Of a stretch of 64,000 bases of DNA, positions 42,587 to 51,051 are shown in pieces. The DNA comes from Nitratifractor salsuginis DSM 16511 (lineage in GTDB: Bacteria > Campylobacterota > Campylobacteria > Campylobacterales > Sulfurovaceae), in the NCBI RefSeq assembly GCF_000186245.1, contig NC_014935.1, positions 806,001-870,000 of the forward strand, in the 5' to 3' direction. The position numbers and the translations under genes are program-made. Within the stretch, counting starts at the first letter, position 1, and each line of letters starts with the position of its first letter. The notes beneath the pieces were generated by a model that was given only the letters and a program-made list of their open reading frames with translations, did no database searches and was not told the origin of the DNA.

Positions 42587-43048
42587 GTGAAGATAAATAT
42601 TTATATCGTTGATAAGAAAGGGAAAAAAGAGCTCTATGAGCCTTTGGTGGAGCACTACCGCAAGCTCTGCCGTCCCTGGGCCCAGGTGGAGGTGCACGAG
42701 ATTTTTGGCAAAGAGATCGCCCGGGCCCAGGACCAGGGGCCGGCACAGGCGCAGAAGAGTTATACCCAGGCGCTGGAGCGGTTTCGGGGCAGCGGCTACG
42801 ATATCGTGCTCGATCCCGAGGGGAGGGAAGTCACCAGCGAAGCTTTCGCGGAACTGCTTAAGGATCGGCAAGTGGTCAACTTCTATATCGGCGGTGCTTA
42901 CGGCTTTGAGCGCTCCTTTGTTCACACAAGTGATAAATCCGTCTCCTTTGGTAGAATTACGCTTTCACACAAGTTGGTGAAAGTGGTTTTGATGGAACAG
43001 ATCTTTCGGGGTCTGTCGATTATTCATCACCATCCCTACCACAAATAA
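42587..43048 (+). CDS. rlmH: 23S rRNA pseudouridine1915 N3-methyltransferase
   Basis: A 153-residue SPOUT methyltransferase acting on the ribosome. The SAM-binding knot is visible in YDIVLDPEGREVTSEAFAELL and NFYIGGAYGFERS. The C-terminal ITLSHKLVKVVLMEQIFRGLSIIHHHPYHK is the family signature, ending in the His-Pro-Tyr-His tail. The length is normal. It forms a short-spaced series with dksA and downstream genes. Confidence 0.95.
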   Translation: MKINIYIVDKKGKKELYEPLVEHYRKLCRPWAQVEVHEIFGKEIARAQDQGPAQAQKSYTQALERFRGSGYDIVLDPEGREVTSEAFAELLKDRQVVNFYIGGAYGFERSFVHTSDKSVSFGRITLSHKLVKVVLMEQIFRGLSIIHHHPYHK

Positions 43049-43062
43049 ACGCAGGAGCAAGT

Positions 43063-43416
43063 ATGCTGACACCCGAAGAGATGAAAGAGTTCGAGCGAGA
43101 GTTGAACGCGCGAAAAGAACAGATCCTCAAAAACCTCGACGAGGCCAAGAACAAGATGACCCTGATGCAGAATCAGGAGCCCAAGGACGAGGGGGATTAT
43201 GCCGCACTCGCCGTCGAGGCGGATATCGATGAACGTATTATCCAGCAACAACGTGCGGAGCTCAATGAGATCGAGATCGCTTTGGGTAAAATAAAAGCCG
43301 GAACCTACGGAATTTGCGAAATGTGCGAAGAGCCCATCGGTATCGAGCGGCTCAAAGTCAAAAACTTCGCGCGTTACTGTATCGCCTGCCGCGAAATCGT
43401 CGAACGGGAGCATTAA
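43063..43416 (+). CDS. dksA: DksA/TraR family RNA polymerase-binding factor
   Basis: 117 residues. The N-terminal coiled coil ends in a DxxDxA tip (DEGDYAALA, ~residue 45), which reaches the polymerase secondary channel. The C-terminal zinc finger is C-E-M-C ... YCIAC (residues ~86-110). Works with ppGpp, made or degraded by the SpoT enzyme encoded in this window. Located 14 nt after rlmH. Confidence 0.9.
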   Translation: MLTPEEMKEFERELNARKEQILKNLDEAKNKMTLMQNQEPKDEGDYAALAVEADIDERIIQQQRAELNEIEIALGKIKAGTYGICEMCEEPIGIERLKVKNFARYCIACREIVEREH

Positions 43417-43447
43417 GCCCCGACAACCCTAATTGAGGAGGAGCCAA

Positions 43448-44479
43448 ATGCGTCTGGGGACCTATTTTTTCACCGGTCTGATCTTCATCGTCATCGCTAC
43501 GGGCGTGACCTACTTTTTCTATCCGGGATACCACAGCATCACACTGATGGGGATTACGCTGAGACTTCCCGTCGCCGTTTGGATCGCGATCCCTCTGCTG
43601 CTTCTCTTTTTGCTGACTTTGCTGCATATGGCTTATCACGGGTCCCGCGACTATTTCCAGCGCCGTAAGTGGATCCGCGATGCCCAGGAGCTTCAGGACG
43701 CTCTCTATTGGTCGCTGCTGAGGGAGCCCAAAGAGCACCACTACAGTATGCCGCAGATGAAAGAGGGGGCTCCGCTTCTCAATGTTTCCCAGCTTTATGT
43801 GGTGGGAAATGTGCACGGCTTGAGCGACAAGCTTATGCAGTCCATCGAGTGGGTCAAAAAGATCGAGTCGGGTGAATATGTCGATCTCAAATCCAAAAAA
43901 GTAGAGCGTTTTCTCTCCAAAGAGAATCCCCTCGTCGTGCGCAATCAGCTCAATCGCATCGACGCCGATCCGAAATTCGCCGAAGAGGTGCTCCAGGCCC
44001 GGGAATCCTACGATCCCGCCGTCGCGGCCAAGGCACTGGATACGCTTGTAGCTCGGCAAGATCTCTACAAGCTCAAGCGCTTCCTGCCGATGATGGAGAA
44101 ACGACATTTTTATCAGCTTTTGGAACGTGTCGATCGCAAAGAGGATATCGGCTTCACTTCTGCGATGGCCGAAGTCTTCGCGAAAAACTTCTCGCTGGAG
44201 TGCCCCGACTTCATCCGGCTGCTCCAGACAGCTCTGCGGCGTTTCAAACCCGACGAGAATCTGGCACTCTTCAAAAAGCTCGCCAAAGAGAAAGAGGAGG
44301 CCCAGAGCGCCTATCTCTATCTCCTCTTTGAATATGAGATGCTCGACGAAGCGGAGAAGTTTCTCGAAGAGCATGACGAAAACGAGTTCAAACCCTTCCG
44401 TGCATTGCTCATCCTCAAGCGCGAAAAACACCACTTCCGCATCGACGATCTGATCGACCCCGACATCGCCTGCCGATGA
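43448..44479 (+). CDS. Membrane protein of unknown function
   Basis: 343 residues from ATG 43448 (GAGGAGGAG upstream). There are two N-terminal helices (FTGLIFIVIATGVTYFF; VAVWIAIPLLLLFLLTLLHMAY) and a large cytosolic helical part with repeat-like stretches (FAEEVLQARESYDPAVAAKALDT). No named domain. It overlaps dusB by 4 nt, so the two are co-translated, an arrangement that suggests a Campylobacterota-conserved gene pair. Confidence 0.65.
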   Translation: MRLGTYFFTGLIFIVIATGVTYFFYPGYHSITLMGITLRLPVAVWIAIPLLLLFLLTLLHMAYHGSRDYFQRRKWIRDAQELQDALYWSLLREPKEHHYSMPQMKEGAPLLNVSQLYVVGNVHGLSDKLMQSIEWVKKIESGEYVDLKSKKVERFLSKENPLVVRNQLNRIDADPKFAEEVLQARESYDPAVAAKALDTLVARQDLYKLKRFLPMMEKRHFYQLLERVDRKEDIGFTSAMAEVFAKNFSLECPDFIRLLQTALRRFKPDENLALFKKLAKEKEEAQSAYLYLLFEYEMLDEAEKFLEEHDENEFKPFRALLILKREKHHFRIDDLIDPDIACR

Positions 44480-45438
44480 AGCTCGACTTTTCCCAACCTC
44501 TCTACGCGCTAGCCCCCCTGGCGGGCTTTACCGATCTTCCTTTTCGGTCAATGGTCAAAAAGTTCGATGTCGACCTGACCGTGAGCGAAATGATCAGCTC
44601 CAACGCCCTGGCCCACGAAAACGCCAAGACTTTGAAGATGCTGGAGAAGTCCCCTCTGGAAGATCCCTACAGCGTGCAGATCGCCGGCAGTGACCCGGAG
44701 ACGATTAAACGGGCCCTGGATGTGATCAATGCCAGAGAGGGGATCGATATCGTCGATCTCAACTGCGGCTGTCCCGCTCCCAAGGTTTTCAACAACCTGC
44801 AGGGGAGTGCGTTGCTGGGCGATCCCGAAAAGCTGGGCAGGGCGGTCGAGACGATCAAAGCCTATTCCAACAAGCCCTACACTTCCGTCAAGATGCGCCT
44901 GGGGGTCAGAGAAAAAAACCACGTGGAGCTGGCCAAAGTGATCGAGGAGGCGGGAGCCGACTTTATCGCCGTTCACGGCCGTACCCGGGCGGGGCGCTAC
45001 AAGGCCCCCGTCGATTACGATGCGATTCGAGAAGTCAAAGAGGCGGTGCGCATCCCTGTCATCGCCAACGGAGATATCGACTCGCCCCAAAAGGCCCGCT
45101 GGGTGCGGGAATATACCGGCTGCGACGGCATTATGATCGGCCGGGCCGCGGTGGGCAGGCCCTGGATCTTCGCCCAGATCAAAGAGGGGCTCGACGAGCC
45201 GAGCGTCGATCTGATCCGGGAAGTGGTCCTGGAGCATTTCGACCAGATGATCGCCCATTACGGCGACTACGGGGTTTTCCTCTTCCGCAAGCACCTGCAC
45301 ACCTACTCCAAAGCGGGCCTGCCAGGCGCGGGAGCCTTCCGCAATGCCGTGAACACCATCACCGATCCCGCCAAAATGCGTGGGGAAATCGAGCGTTTCT
45401 TCAGCCAGGAACCTGTGGCGGGAATGACGAGGGGATAA
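44476..45438 (+). CDS. dusB: tRNA-dihydrouridine synthase
   Basis: A 320-residue FMN enzyme reducing uridine in tRNA D-loops. Motifs are PLAGFTDLPFRSMVK, VQIAGSDPE, DLNCGCPAPKV (catalytic Cys ~residue 99), VKMRLGV, VHGRTRAGRY, VIANGDIDSPQKA and GIMIGRAAVGRPWIF. The overall pattern fits bacterial DusB. Paired by overlap with the membrane protein upstream; convergent with the GNAT gene downstream. Confidence 0.93.
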   Translation: MKLDFSQPLYALAPLAGFTDLPFRSMVKKFDVDLTVSEMISSNALAHENAKTLKMLEKSPLEDPYSVQIAGSDPETIKRALDVINAREGIDIVDLNCGCPAPKVFNNLQGSALLGDPEKLGRAVETIKAYSNKPYTSVKMRLGVREKNHVELAKVIEEAGADFIAVHGRTRAGRYKAPVDYDAIREVKEAVRIPVIANGDIDSPQKARWVREYTGCDGIMIGRAAVGRPWIFAQIKEGLDEPSVDLIREVVLEHFDQMIAHYGDYGVFLFRKHLHTYSKAGLPGAGAFRNAVNTITDPAKMRGEIERFFSQEPVAGMTRG

Positions 45439-45465
45439 AAGGCCGGTCACTCCTTTTTGTCAGGT

Positions 45466-46050
45466 TCAAGAGGAGAGCAGCTCTTTGCGTCTTTTCAAAT
45501 CTTCTTCGGTCAGACAGGCCAGTTCGTAATATTCATTCTCTCCGAAAGAGAACTCGGCAATCGTCTCCAGGCCCAGTTTTCGGCTATGGGCGGCATAGGA
45601 TCGCGGATTGGCCTTATTGACGAAGGTCACCAGGACTTCGTATCGGAGCCGCATCGCTTCGCGGGCATATTCAAAAAGCGCTTCGAGCAGGCCGCTGCCC
45701 CGGTGCTCTTTGGCGATACAGACGGGTCCGTATTGATAGGAGTTCGCCGTATCGAGCTTCCTGCCCCGATAGCGGAGGCTCGGAAGGTTGCGAATCATTT
45801 GGCGGAAAATGGGCCACCTGGCGCAGTAATCCCAACTAGCGGCCATCACATACCCCATGGCTTGTCTTTCTTTCATCGCCACAAAAAGCCCCCGCTCCGC
45901 TTCGATCAACTCCTGGAGGAGCGGTGCGTCGAAATCGGTGGTCACAAAACCGTCGGCCCGATCCTCCGGCGCGATGGTCGCGATCTGATAGCGACGATGC
46001 AGGGCCAAAACCGCCGGAATATCCTCAAGTCGGGCTTCTCTTATGATCAT
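45466..46050 (-). CDS. GNAT family acetyltransferase
   Basis: A 194-residue N-acetyltransferase. The start is IREARLEDIPAVLALHRRYQ. The acetyl-CoA loop is in VCIAKEHRGSGLLEALFEYA and the C-terminal strand in VNKANPRSYAAHSRKLGLETI. The substrate is unknown. Its ATG overlaps by 4 nt the stop of the NimA-like gene, so it is coupled to a gene that is itself interrupted. Confidence 0.82.
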   Translation of the reverse strand: MIIREARLEDIPAVLALHRRYQIATIAPEDRADGFVTTDFDAPLLQELIEAERGLFVAMKERQAMGYVMAASWDYCARWPIFRQMIRNLPSLRYRGRKLDTANSYQYGPVCIAKEHRGSGLLEALFEYAREAMRLRYEVLVTFVNKANPRSYAAHSRKLGLETIAEFSFGENEYYELACLTEEDLKRRKELLSS

Positions 46051-46643
46051 TTTGTCTCCTTTGCCCGGTAGTGCTTCATCAGCTCTGTCAGTTCCGAATC
46101 TCCGGGTGCGTTTCGTTTTTCGAGAGCGTGCACAATCCGTGTGAAACGTTCTTGGGGTAGTCGCTGTCCGAATTTAATCCGGTGGCGGATCTCGTGCAGG
46201 GTAATGCGTGTCACGGCGGTCGCCTCCAGCGCACGGGTATAGTCGGGGTGATCGAGGGGGATGTATCCGCCTTCGGGTTGATATTTCCTCATCAGCAGCT
46301 CCATAATCCGGGCTTTTTCCGAAAGCTCATTGACCGATGAAGCCTCTCCACGCCCCTCTAGTGAGATGAAAAAATCGGTCGCGGGGCAGGCGCGTCAGTC
46401 GTCAGTGCTGAAATAGGAGGGGATAATGCCGTAATCTTTGACGATACTGATCCCCACTCTCGGATCGTTGCCCATCAGCGTCATTTTTCTGCCGCTTCTT
46501 TTTCCGTGAAAATAGAGGGAGTCTCCTTCCAGCACGAAATTCACCGGTACCACAGCCGGAAATCCCGTTTCGGGATGATGGAGCGCCAGTGTGGCGAAAG
46601 GGGCGCTCCGGCAAACCTTTTTGATTAGCTCTTGCTCTGTCAT
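46047..46643 (-). pseudogene. NimA-like FMN-binding (PNPOx-fold) protein with in-frame TGA
   Basis: From ATG 46643 (AAGGAG six bases upstream) the frame encodes ATLALHHPETGFPAVVPVNF, LYFHGKRSGRKM and SIVKDYGIIPSYFSTDD, then TGA (46395-46397). Without a frame change it continues RACPATDFFISLEG, then MRKYQPEGGY, TAVTRITLHEI and HRIKFGQRLP to 46047. Both halves belong to one 5-nitroimidazole-reductase/pyridoxamine-oxidase-like protein of about 198 residues. The TGA therefore truncates it before the second half of the flavin site. A nonsense mutation or sequence error is most likely. Selenocysteine is conceivable but no convincing SECIS hairpin follows. Confidence 0.75.
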
Positions 46644-46731
46644 CTTTTGCTCCTTGGGTGTCGATGCGGTATCATAGCGCCTATCTGACCTGATGAAAAG
46701 GGCCAAATTTTATAAAAAACAAAGGGACAGA

Positions 46732-48123
46732 ATGCTTCTCCCCCTGGATGACAATGCGGGAACTCCCCTCTATGAGCAGCTCTACAGGGTCCTGAAATCC
46801 TGGATCGTCAATGAAGCCGAAGCCGGGGAGAGGCTCCCCTCTGTCCGCGCCCTGGCCAAGGAGAATCGTCTCAGCCGCACCACTGTCGAATCCGCCTATG
46901 CCCAGCTCTACGCCGAGGGATATATCCAAAGCCGTCCCCGTTCGGGATATTATGTGGCCGAGGATCTTCTCTCGGTCCACTCCCCCCATTCGCTTCCCTC
47001 GGATTCGCCGGAGCCCCGCTCCGGGGCCGGGAGCGAATCGTGCTATGACTTTTGCCCAGCCCGACTGAGTCGGGAGATCTTTCCTATGAAACTCTGGCGG
47101 CGGCTGACGCTGCAGGCGCTTCAGGAAGATCTCGATATGGGCGCCTACCCGGAAGGGCAGGGAGAATCGGGGCTTCGGCGGGCCCTGGCCGACTACCTCA
47201 ACCGCATCCGAGGCACCCGCTGCCGTCCCGATCAGATCGTACTCTGTGCCGGCTTTTCCGAAGCCGTCTCTCTGGCGGCGGCCCTGATCGACCTGCTGCC
47301 TAGGACTTTGGCGATCGAATACCCCGGATACCGGCTGACCGAACAGATCTTTACCGAGCACGGTTACGACATCAAGTGGGTGGGAGTGGGGGCCCGGGGG
47401 ATCGACCTCGAAGCCCTGGAATCCACCTCCGCCCGGGTGCTCTACACCACCCCTTCGCGGCAATACCCCACCGGAGTCACCCTCCCCATCGCCAAACGCC
47501 AAGCTCTGCTGGAGTGGGCCGAGAGAAACTCTGCGTATCTTTTGGAAGACGATTACGACAGCGAACTCAATTACCTGCACCGCCCGATCCCGGCGATGCA
47601 GGGGCTGGACCGCGGGGGGCGGGTCCTCTATCTAGGGACCTTTTCCAAATCCCTCTCTCCGGCCCTTCGGGTCGCTTATCTGGTGCTGCCCGATGCGCTG
47701 CTGGAACGCTACCGCTCTCTGAGCCGCTCCCATTTCGCTCAGGTCTCCCTACCGCTGCAAAAGACCCTCGAACTCTTCATCACCGGAGGGCACTGGGAGC
47801 GCCATCTGCGACGGGTCCGCACCCTCAACCGCCGCCGTCACGACCGGATGCTCAAGGCTTTACAGCGGGAACTGGGAGATGAGATCGAGATCCTCTCCAG
47901 CGGCGGGGGCCTGGCCATTCCTGTGCGTCCCAGGGTGGCGATCGATCTTGTAAAGCTGCGGGAAGTGGCGGCGACAAAAGGCCTGCGGCTCTACCTCGCC
48001 AGCGACTTCTACGGCAAAGACTGGGAAGCGCTGCGTATGGGCTTCGGGGGTTTGAGCGAAGAGCAGATCGATGCGGGGGTGGCGGAGTTGGCGAAACTCT
48101 GGAGAGAACTCCGGGAAAGATGA
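46732..48123 (+). CDS. MocR/PdxR-type regulator (GntR HTH + aminotransferase domain)
   Basis: 463 residues from ATG 46732 (AAGGGA upstream). The N-terminal GntR winged helix is GTPLYEQLYRVLKSWIV, then LPSVRALAKENRLSRTTVESAYAQL. The C-terminal fold-type I PLP domain has FCPARLSREIFP, LEDDYDSELNY and the Schiff-base lysine in GTFSKSLSPALRVAYL. Such proteins sense PLP or amino compounds. It is divergent from the NimA-like gene (88 nt between starts), the usual layout for a MocR target, so that gene and GNAT are likely its regulon. Confidence 0.88.
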   Translation: MLLPLDDNAGTPLYEQLYRVLKSWIVNEAEAGERLPSVRALAKENRLSRTTVESAYAQLYAEGYIQSRPRSGYYVAEDLLSVHSPHSLPSDSPEPRSGAGSESCYDFCPARLSREIFPMKLWRRLTLQALQEDLDMGAYPEGQGESGLRRALADYLNRIRGTRCRPDQIVLCAGFSEAVSLAAALIDLLPRTLAIEYPGYRLTEQIFTEHGYDIKWVGVGARGIDLEALESTSARVLYTTPSRQYPTGVTLPIAKRQALLEWAERNSAYLLEDDYDSELNYLHRPIPAMQGLDRGGRVLYLGTFSKSLSPALRVAYLVLPDALLERYRSLSRSHFAQVSLPLQKTLELFITGGHWERHLRRVRTLNRRRHDRMLKALQRELGDEIEILSSGGGLAIPVRPRVAIDLVKLREVAATKGLRLYLASDFYGKDWEALRMGFGGLSEEQIDAGVAELAKLWRELRER

Positions 48124-48181
48124 GAAAGCTCATTGAATTTCTCTTTGCTATACTATTCCGAAGAGAAGGAGCGCTCATAAA

Positions 48182-48640
48182 ATGAAAGTGACAAACGAGA
48201 CGCATACAGCCGCCATCAAGACGCTACAGGAATACTTCAAGTCGGGCAAGCAATATCCCTTTGTTTTGCTTTTCGGTTCCTTCGCCTCGGGAGAGGCCGC
48301 GCCTTCCAGCGATGTCGATCTTGGCATTTATGTCGGCAAAGAGCCCGATTTTCTGGAGATGGGTAGGCACATCAGTACGTTGGAGTCCCTGCTTCAGCGC
48401 CGTGTCGATCTGACGCTGCTCGACGATCTGGAAGCGCGCAATCCCTTGCTTGCCTTTGAAATTTTGAACCAACATATTCCGCTGCTGATTCGAGATAATG
48501 AACGTTATATCGCCTTCAAGACCCGGGCGCAACTGGCCTATCTCGATGCCCGGCCGTTGATCGAAGCCAATAGAGAAGCTCTGCAAAAGCGTATCGAAGC
48601 CAACCGTATCGGAGAACGAAACTTTGCTACAACGTATTGA
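48182..48640 (+). CDS. mntA: MntA-type nucleotidyltransferase antitoxin
   Basis: 152 residues with the signature LLFGSFASGEAAPSSDVDLGIYV (residues ~29-51); GS and both Asp are intact. It has a longer C-terminal helix region than the two other copies. Overlaps the HEPN gene by 17 nt. Together they form the third HEPN/MNT module in the window. Confidence 0.85.
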   Translation: MKVTNETHTAAIKTLQEYFKSGKQYPFVLLFGSFASGEAAPSSDVDLGIYVGKEPDFLEMGRHISTLESLLQRRVDLTLLDDLEARNPLLAFEILNQHIPLLIRDNERYIAFKTRAQLAYLDARPLIEANREALQKRIEANRIGERNFATTY

Positions 48641-49028
48641 GCAACTCGAAGAGAATATCCGGTCGCTTCAGCAATTCAAAGAGGAACACTCTCTGGAATC
48701 GATTCGTCGAAACCGTTTCGATGAGTGGGCTTTGCGCTACGGTCTTTTCGAATCGATCCAAATACTTATCGATCTTTCCTGCCATTTGGTACACCGGTAT
48801 AACCTGGGAGCGGTCAAAAGCTACGGTGAATGTATCAGGCGCCTGGTCGAACACGGCTATCTCGAAGCGGCGTTGGGAGAACGGCTCACCGGAGCCGTGG
48901 GCTTGCGCAATCTCCTCATACACGAGTACGCACGCATCGATCCTGAAAAGCTCTACGGTTTTTTGGAATTGACGGGGGATTTTACAGACTTTATCCGGCA
49001 AATCACCGGGCAGGGGGCCTTGGAGTAA
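48624..49028 (+). CDS. hepT: HepT-type HEPN toxin
   Basis: 134 residues starting at TTG 48624. The HEPN motif is RNLLIHEYARID (residues ~92-103), giving R-x4-H and the H-x-Y Tyr. The helix SIQILIDLSCHLVHRYNLGAVKSYGECIRRL is typical of DUF86. Catalytic residues are intact, so the module is probably active. The exonuclease gene follows 70 nt downstream. Confidence 0.86.
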   Translation: MLQRIEQLEENIRSLQQFKEEHSLESIRRNRFDEWALRYGLFESIQILIDLSCHLVHRYNLGAVKSYGECIRRLVEHGYLEAALGERLTGAVGLRNLLIHEYARIDPEKLYGFLELTGDFTDFIRQITGQGALE

Positions 49029-49098
49029 CATCGGTCAGACTGCCATCAAATTTACCGTCAGCGCCCGGCTATGTTACAATCGCGGCAAAAAGGCCCCT

Positions 49099-49983
49099 AT
49101 GAAAACCATCATTCTCGATACCGAAACCACCGGCACCGATGCCGAAGACCGGATCTGTCAGCTTGCCTACCTGGTGCTCGATGAGAGCGGCGAAGTGGTA
49201 GAGCATTACAATGAGCTCTGCACGCCGCCCCTTGAGATCAAATACGACGCGATGGCGATCCACCACATCACTCCGGAGATGTTGGAGGGCAAACCCGCCT
49301 GCACCGAGACCGAAGGGTTTCGCCGCCTCCGGGAGCTCAATAGCCCGGAGAACCTGCTCGTCATCCAGAACGCCCCCTTCGATCTGGCGATGCTCGAAAA
49401 AGAGGGCTTCGAAAATCGGATGCGCCTCATTGATACCTTCCGGCTGGTGCGCAAATTTATGCCCGACTCTCCCCAGCACGGCCAGCAATATCTACGCTAC
49501 GCTCTGGGACTCTACCGCGAGGAGCCGGCGCTGATCGAGAAATTGGGCGAAGAGGTACGGGCCCACGACGCCCTGGGCGATGTGATCGTGCTTAAGCATC
49601 TCTACGAATATCTGCTGCGGGAGCATAGCGCCGAAGAGATGGCAGAGCTTTGCGAGGGTCCGATCCTTTTGGAGCAGATGCCGATGGGCCGCCACCGGGG
49701 CAAGCGGATCGAAGAGGTGGCGCTGCAGCACCGCAACGACCTGCTCTATATGGTGGAAAATTTCGATCTCGATCAGGATGTGCGTTACTCTTTCGAGTAT
49801 TGGCTGGAGCAGACCAAAGACCGGGTCAAAGTGACCATCGGCTTTGGGAAACACAAGGGCAAAACCCCCGAAGAGGTGGTCGGTATCGACCGGAGCTACC
49901 TGGAGTGGATGCGGGACAAAGCCGACCGGATTCCGGCGGAGCTCAAGGCGGAGCTGGAGAGAGTGTTGGGGAGTGAGCGTTGA
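49099..49983 (+). CDS. DEDDh 3'-5' exonuclease with two C-terminal DUF3820-like repeats
   Basis: 294 residues. Exonuclease motifs are ExoI ILDTETTGTDAED, ExoII IQNAPFDLAML and ExoIII HDALGDVIVL, giving the DEDDh set of the DNA polymerase III epsilon fold. The C-terminal part holds two copies of a small domain: PMGRHRGKRIEEVALQHRNDLLYM and GFGKHKGKTPEEVVGIDRSYLEWM. These resemble DUF3820, possibly nucleic-acid binding. Not the polymerase proofreading subunit itself; a repair or RNA-processing nuclease is likely. Confidence 0.82.
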   Translation: MKTIILDTETTGTDAEDRICQLAYLVLDESGEVVEHYNELCTPPLEIKYDAMAIHHITPEMLEGKPACTETEGFRRLRELNSPENLLVIQNAPFDLAMLEKEGFENRMRLIDTFRLVRKFMPDSPQHGQQYLRYALGLYREEPALIEKLGEEVRAHDALGDVIVLKHLYEYLLREHSAEEMAELCEGPILLEQMPMGRHRGKRIEEVALQHRNDLLYMVENFDLDQDVRYSFEYWLEQTKDRVKVTIGFGKHKGKTPEEVVGIDRSYLEWMRDKADRIPAELKAELERVLGSER

Positions 49984-50061
49984 ATTATATTTTTTAATAT
50001 CCTTCTAAACTTTTTTTGGTATCTTTAGAGAGATTTTCTAATTACGAAGCGGGGAAAAGGA

Positions 50062-51051
50062 GTGCGGGTGTCTCAGGGGCAGAAGAGCGGTGAGATCGTC
50101 GTGAGTGAAGGAGGGCGCCTGGACAAGGTGCTCTCCGCCGCCCTGGGGGCGAGCCGCAATCAGGTCGCCAGGCTCATTGAAGCGGGGGCCGTCAGCGTCG
50201 AGGGGATTCCCGCAGAAAAAGCGAGCCGCAAGGTGGAGCCGGGTGAACGGATCGCCTACCGCATCCTCGAAGCGCCGCGGCGGGATAGCCTGCCGGTGGA
50301 GTTCGATGTGGAGGTGCTCTACGAGGACGAATACCTGATGATCCTCAACAAGCCCGCCGGCGTGGTGGTCCATCCCGCTCCTTCGGTCCGGGAGCCGACC
50401 CTGGTGCATTGGCTGGTGCAGCGGGGGATTTCCCTCTCCACCCTGGCGGGAGAGGAACGCCACGGCATCGTCCACCGCCTCGACAAGGAGACCAGCGGGG
50501 CTTTGGTCATCGCCAAGACCAACGCCGTCCACCAGGCCCTCAGCGAAGAGCTCAAGAGCCGGGAGATGGGGCGCTACTATCTGGCGCTCATCGACCACCC
50601 CCTCAAAGAGGATCTGACGGTCGATGCCCCCATCGCCCGCAATCCCGCCAACCGCCTCAAGATGGCGGTGGTCGAAGGGGGGCGGGAGGCACGGACCGAT
50701 TTTTTGAAGCTTGCCGAAGGGGAAGAGGGGAGCGAACTCATCGCCGCGCGCCTCCATACCGGGCGCACCCATCAGATCCGGGTCCATCTGGCGAAGATCG
50801 GACGGCACATTCTGGGCGATGAGCTCTACGGTTATCGGGGGGCTCAGGGAAAGATCCCAAGAGTCTTCCTCCACGCGGCCCGGCTCTACCTGACCCATCC
50901 CGCCACGCATAGGCGTCTGGAGGTCTCGGCCCCGATCCCCGAGGATATGCGGGAGTATCTGCGAAAACACTATACGAGGAGTACCATCGATGAAACGACT
51001 TTACCGGATCGTCTGCCTGAGCTGTTTGCTCGCCGCTTCCCTGGCGCTTAG
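50062..51051 (+). CDS. rluD: RluD-type 23S rRNA pseudouridine synthase
   Basis: A 329-residue S4-domain pseudouridine synthase starting at GTG. The S4 domain occupies ~residues 18-75 (GGRLDKVLSAALGASRNQVARLIEAG). The catalytic motif is GIVHRLDKETSGALVIAKT with the Asp nucleophile. RTHQIRVHLAKIGRHILGDELYG is the RluA-family C-terminal motif. Its last 62 nt overlap the following lipoprotein gene in another frame. Confidence 0.9.
   Translation: MRVSQGQKSGEIVVSEGGRLDKVLSAALGASRNQVARLIEAGAVSVEGIPAEKASRKVEPGERIAYRILEAPRRDSLPVEFDVEVLYEDEYLMILNKPAGVVVHPAPSVREPTLVHWLVQRGISLSTLAGEERHGIVHRLDKETSGALVIAKTNAVHQALSEELKSREMGRYYLALIDHPLKEDLTVDAPIARNPANRLKMAVVEGGREARTDFLKLAEGEEGSELIAARLHTGRTHQIRVHLAKIGRHILGDELYGYRGAQGKIPRVFLHAARLYLTHPATHRRLEVSAPIPEDMREYLRKHYTRSTIDETTLPDRLPELFARRFPGA

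Noticed and set aside
46395-46397. Selenocysteine codon
   Set aside because: No convincing SECIS hairpin directly follows and the position is not a known redox site of this family. Nonsense mutation or error is simpler.
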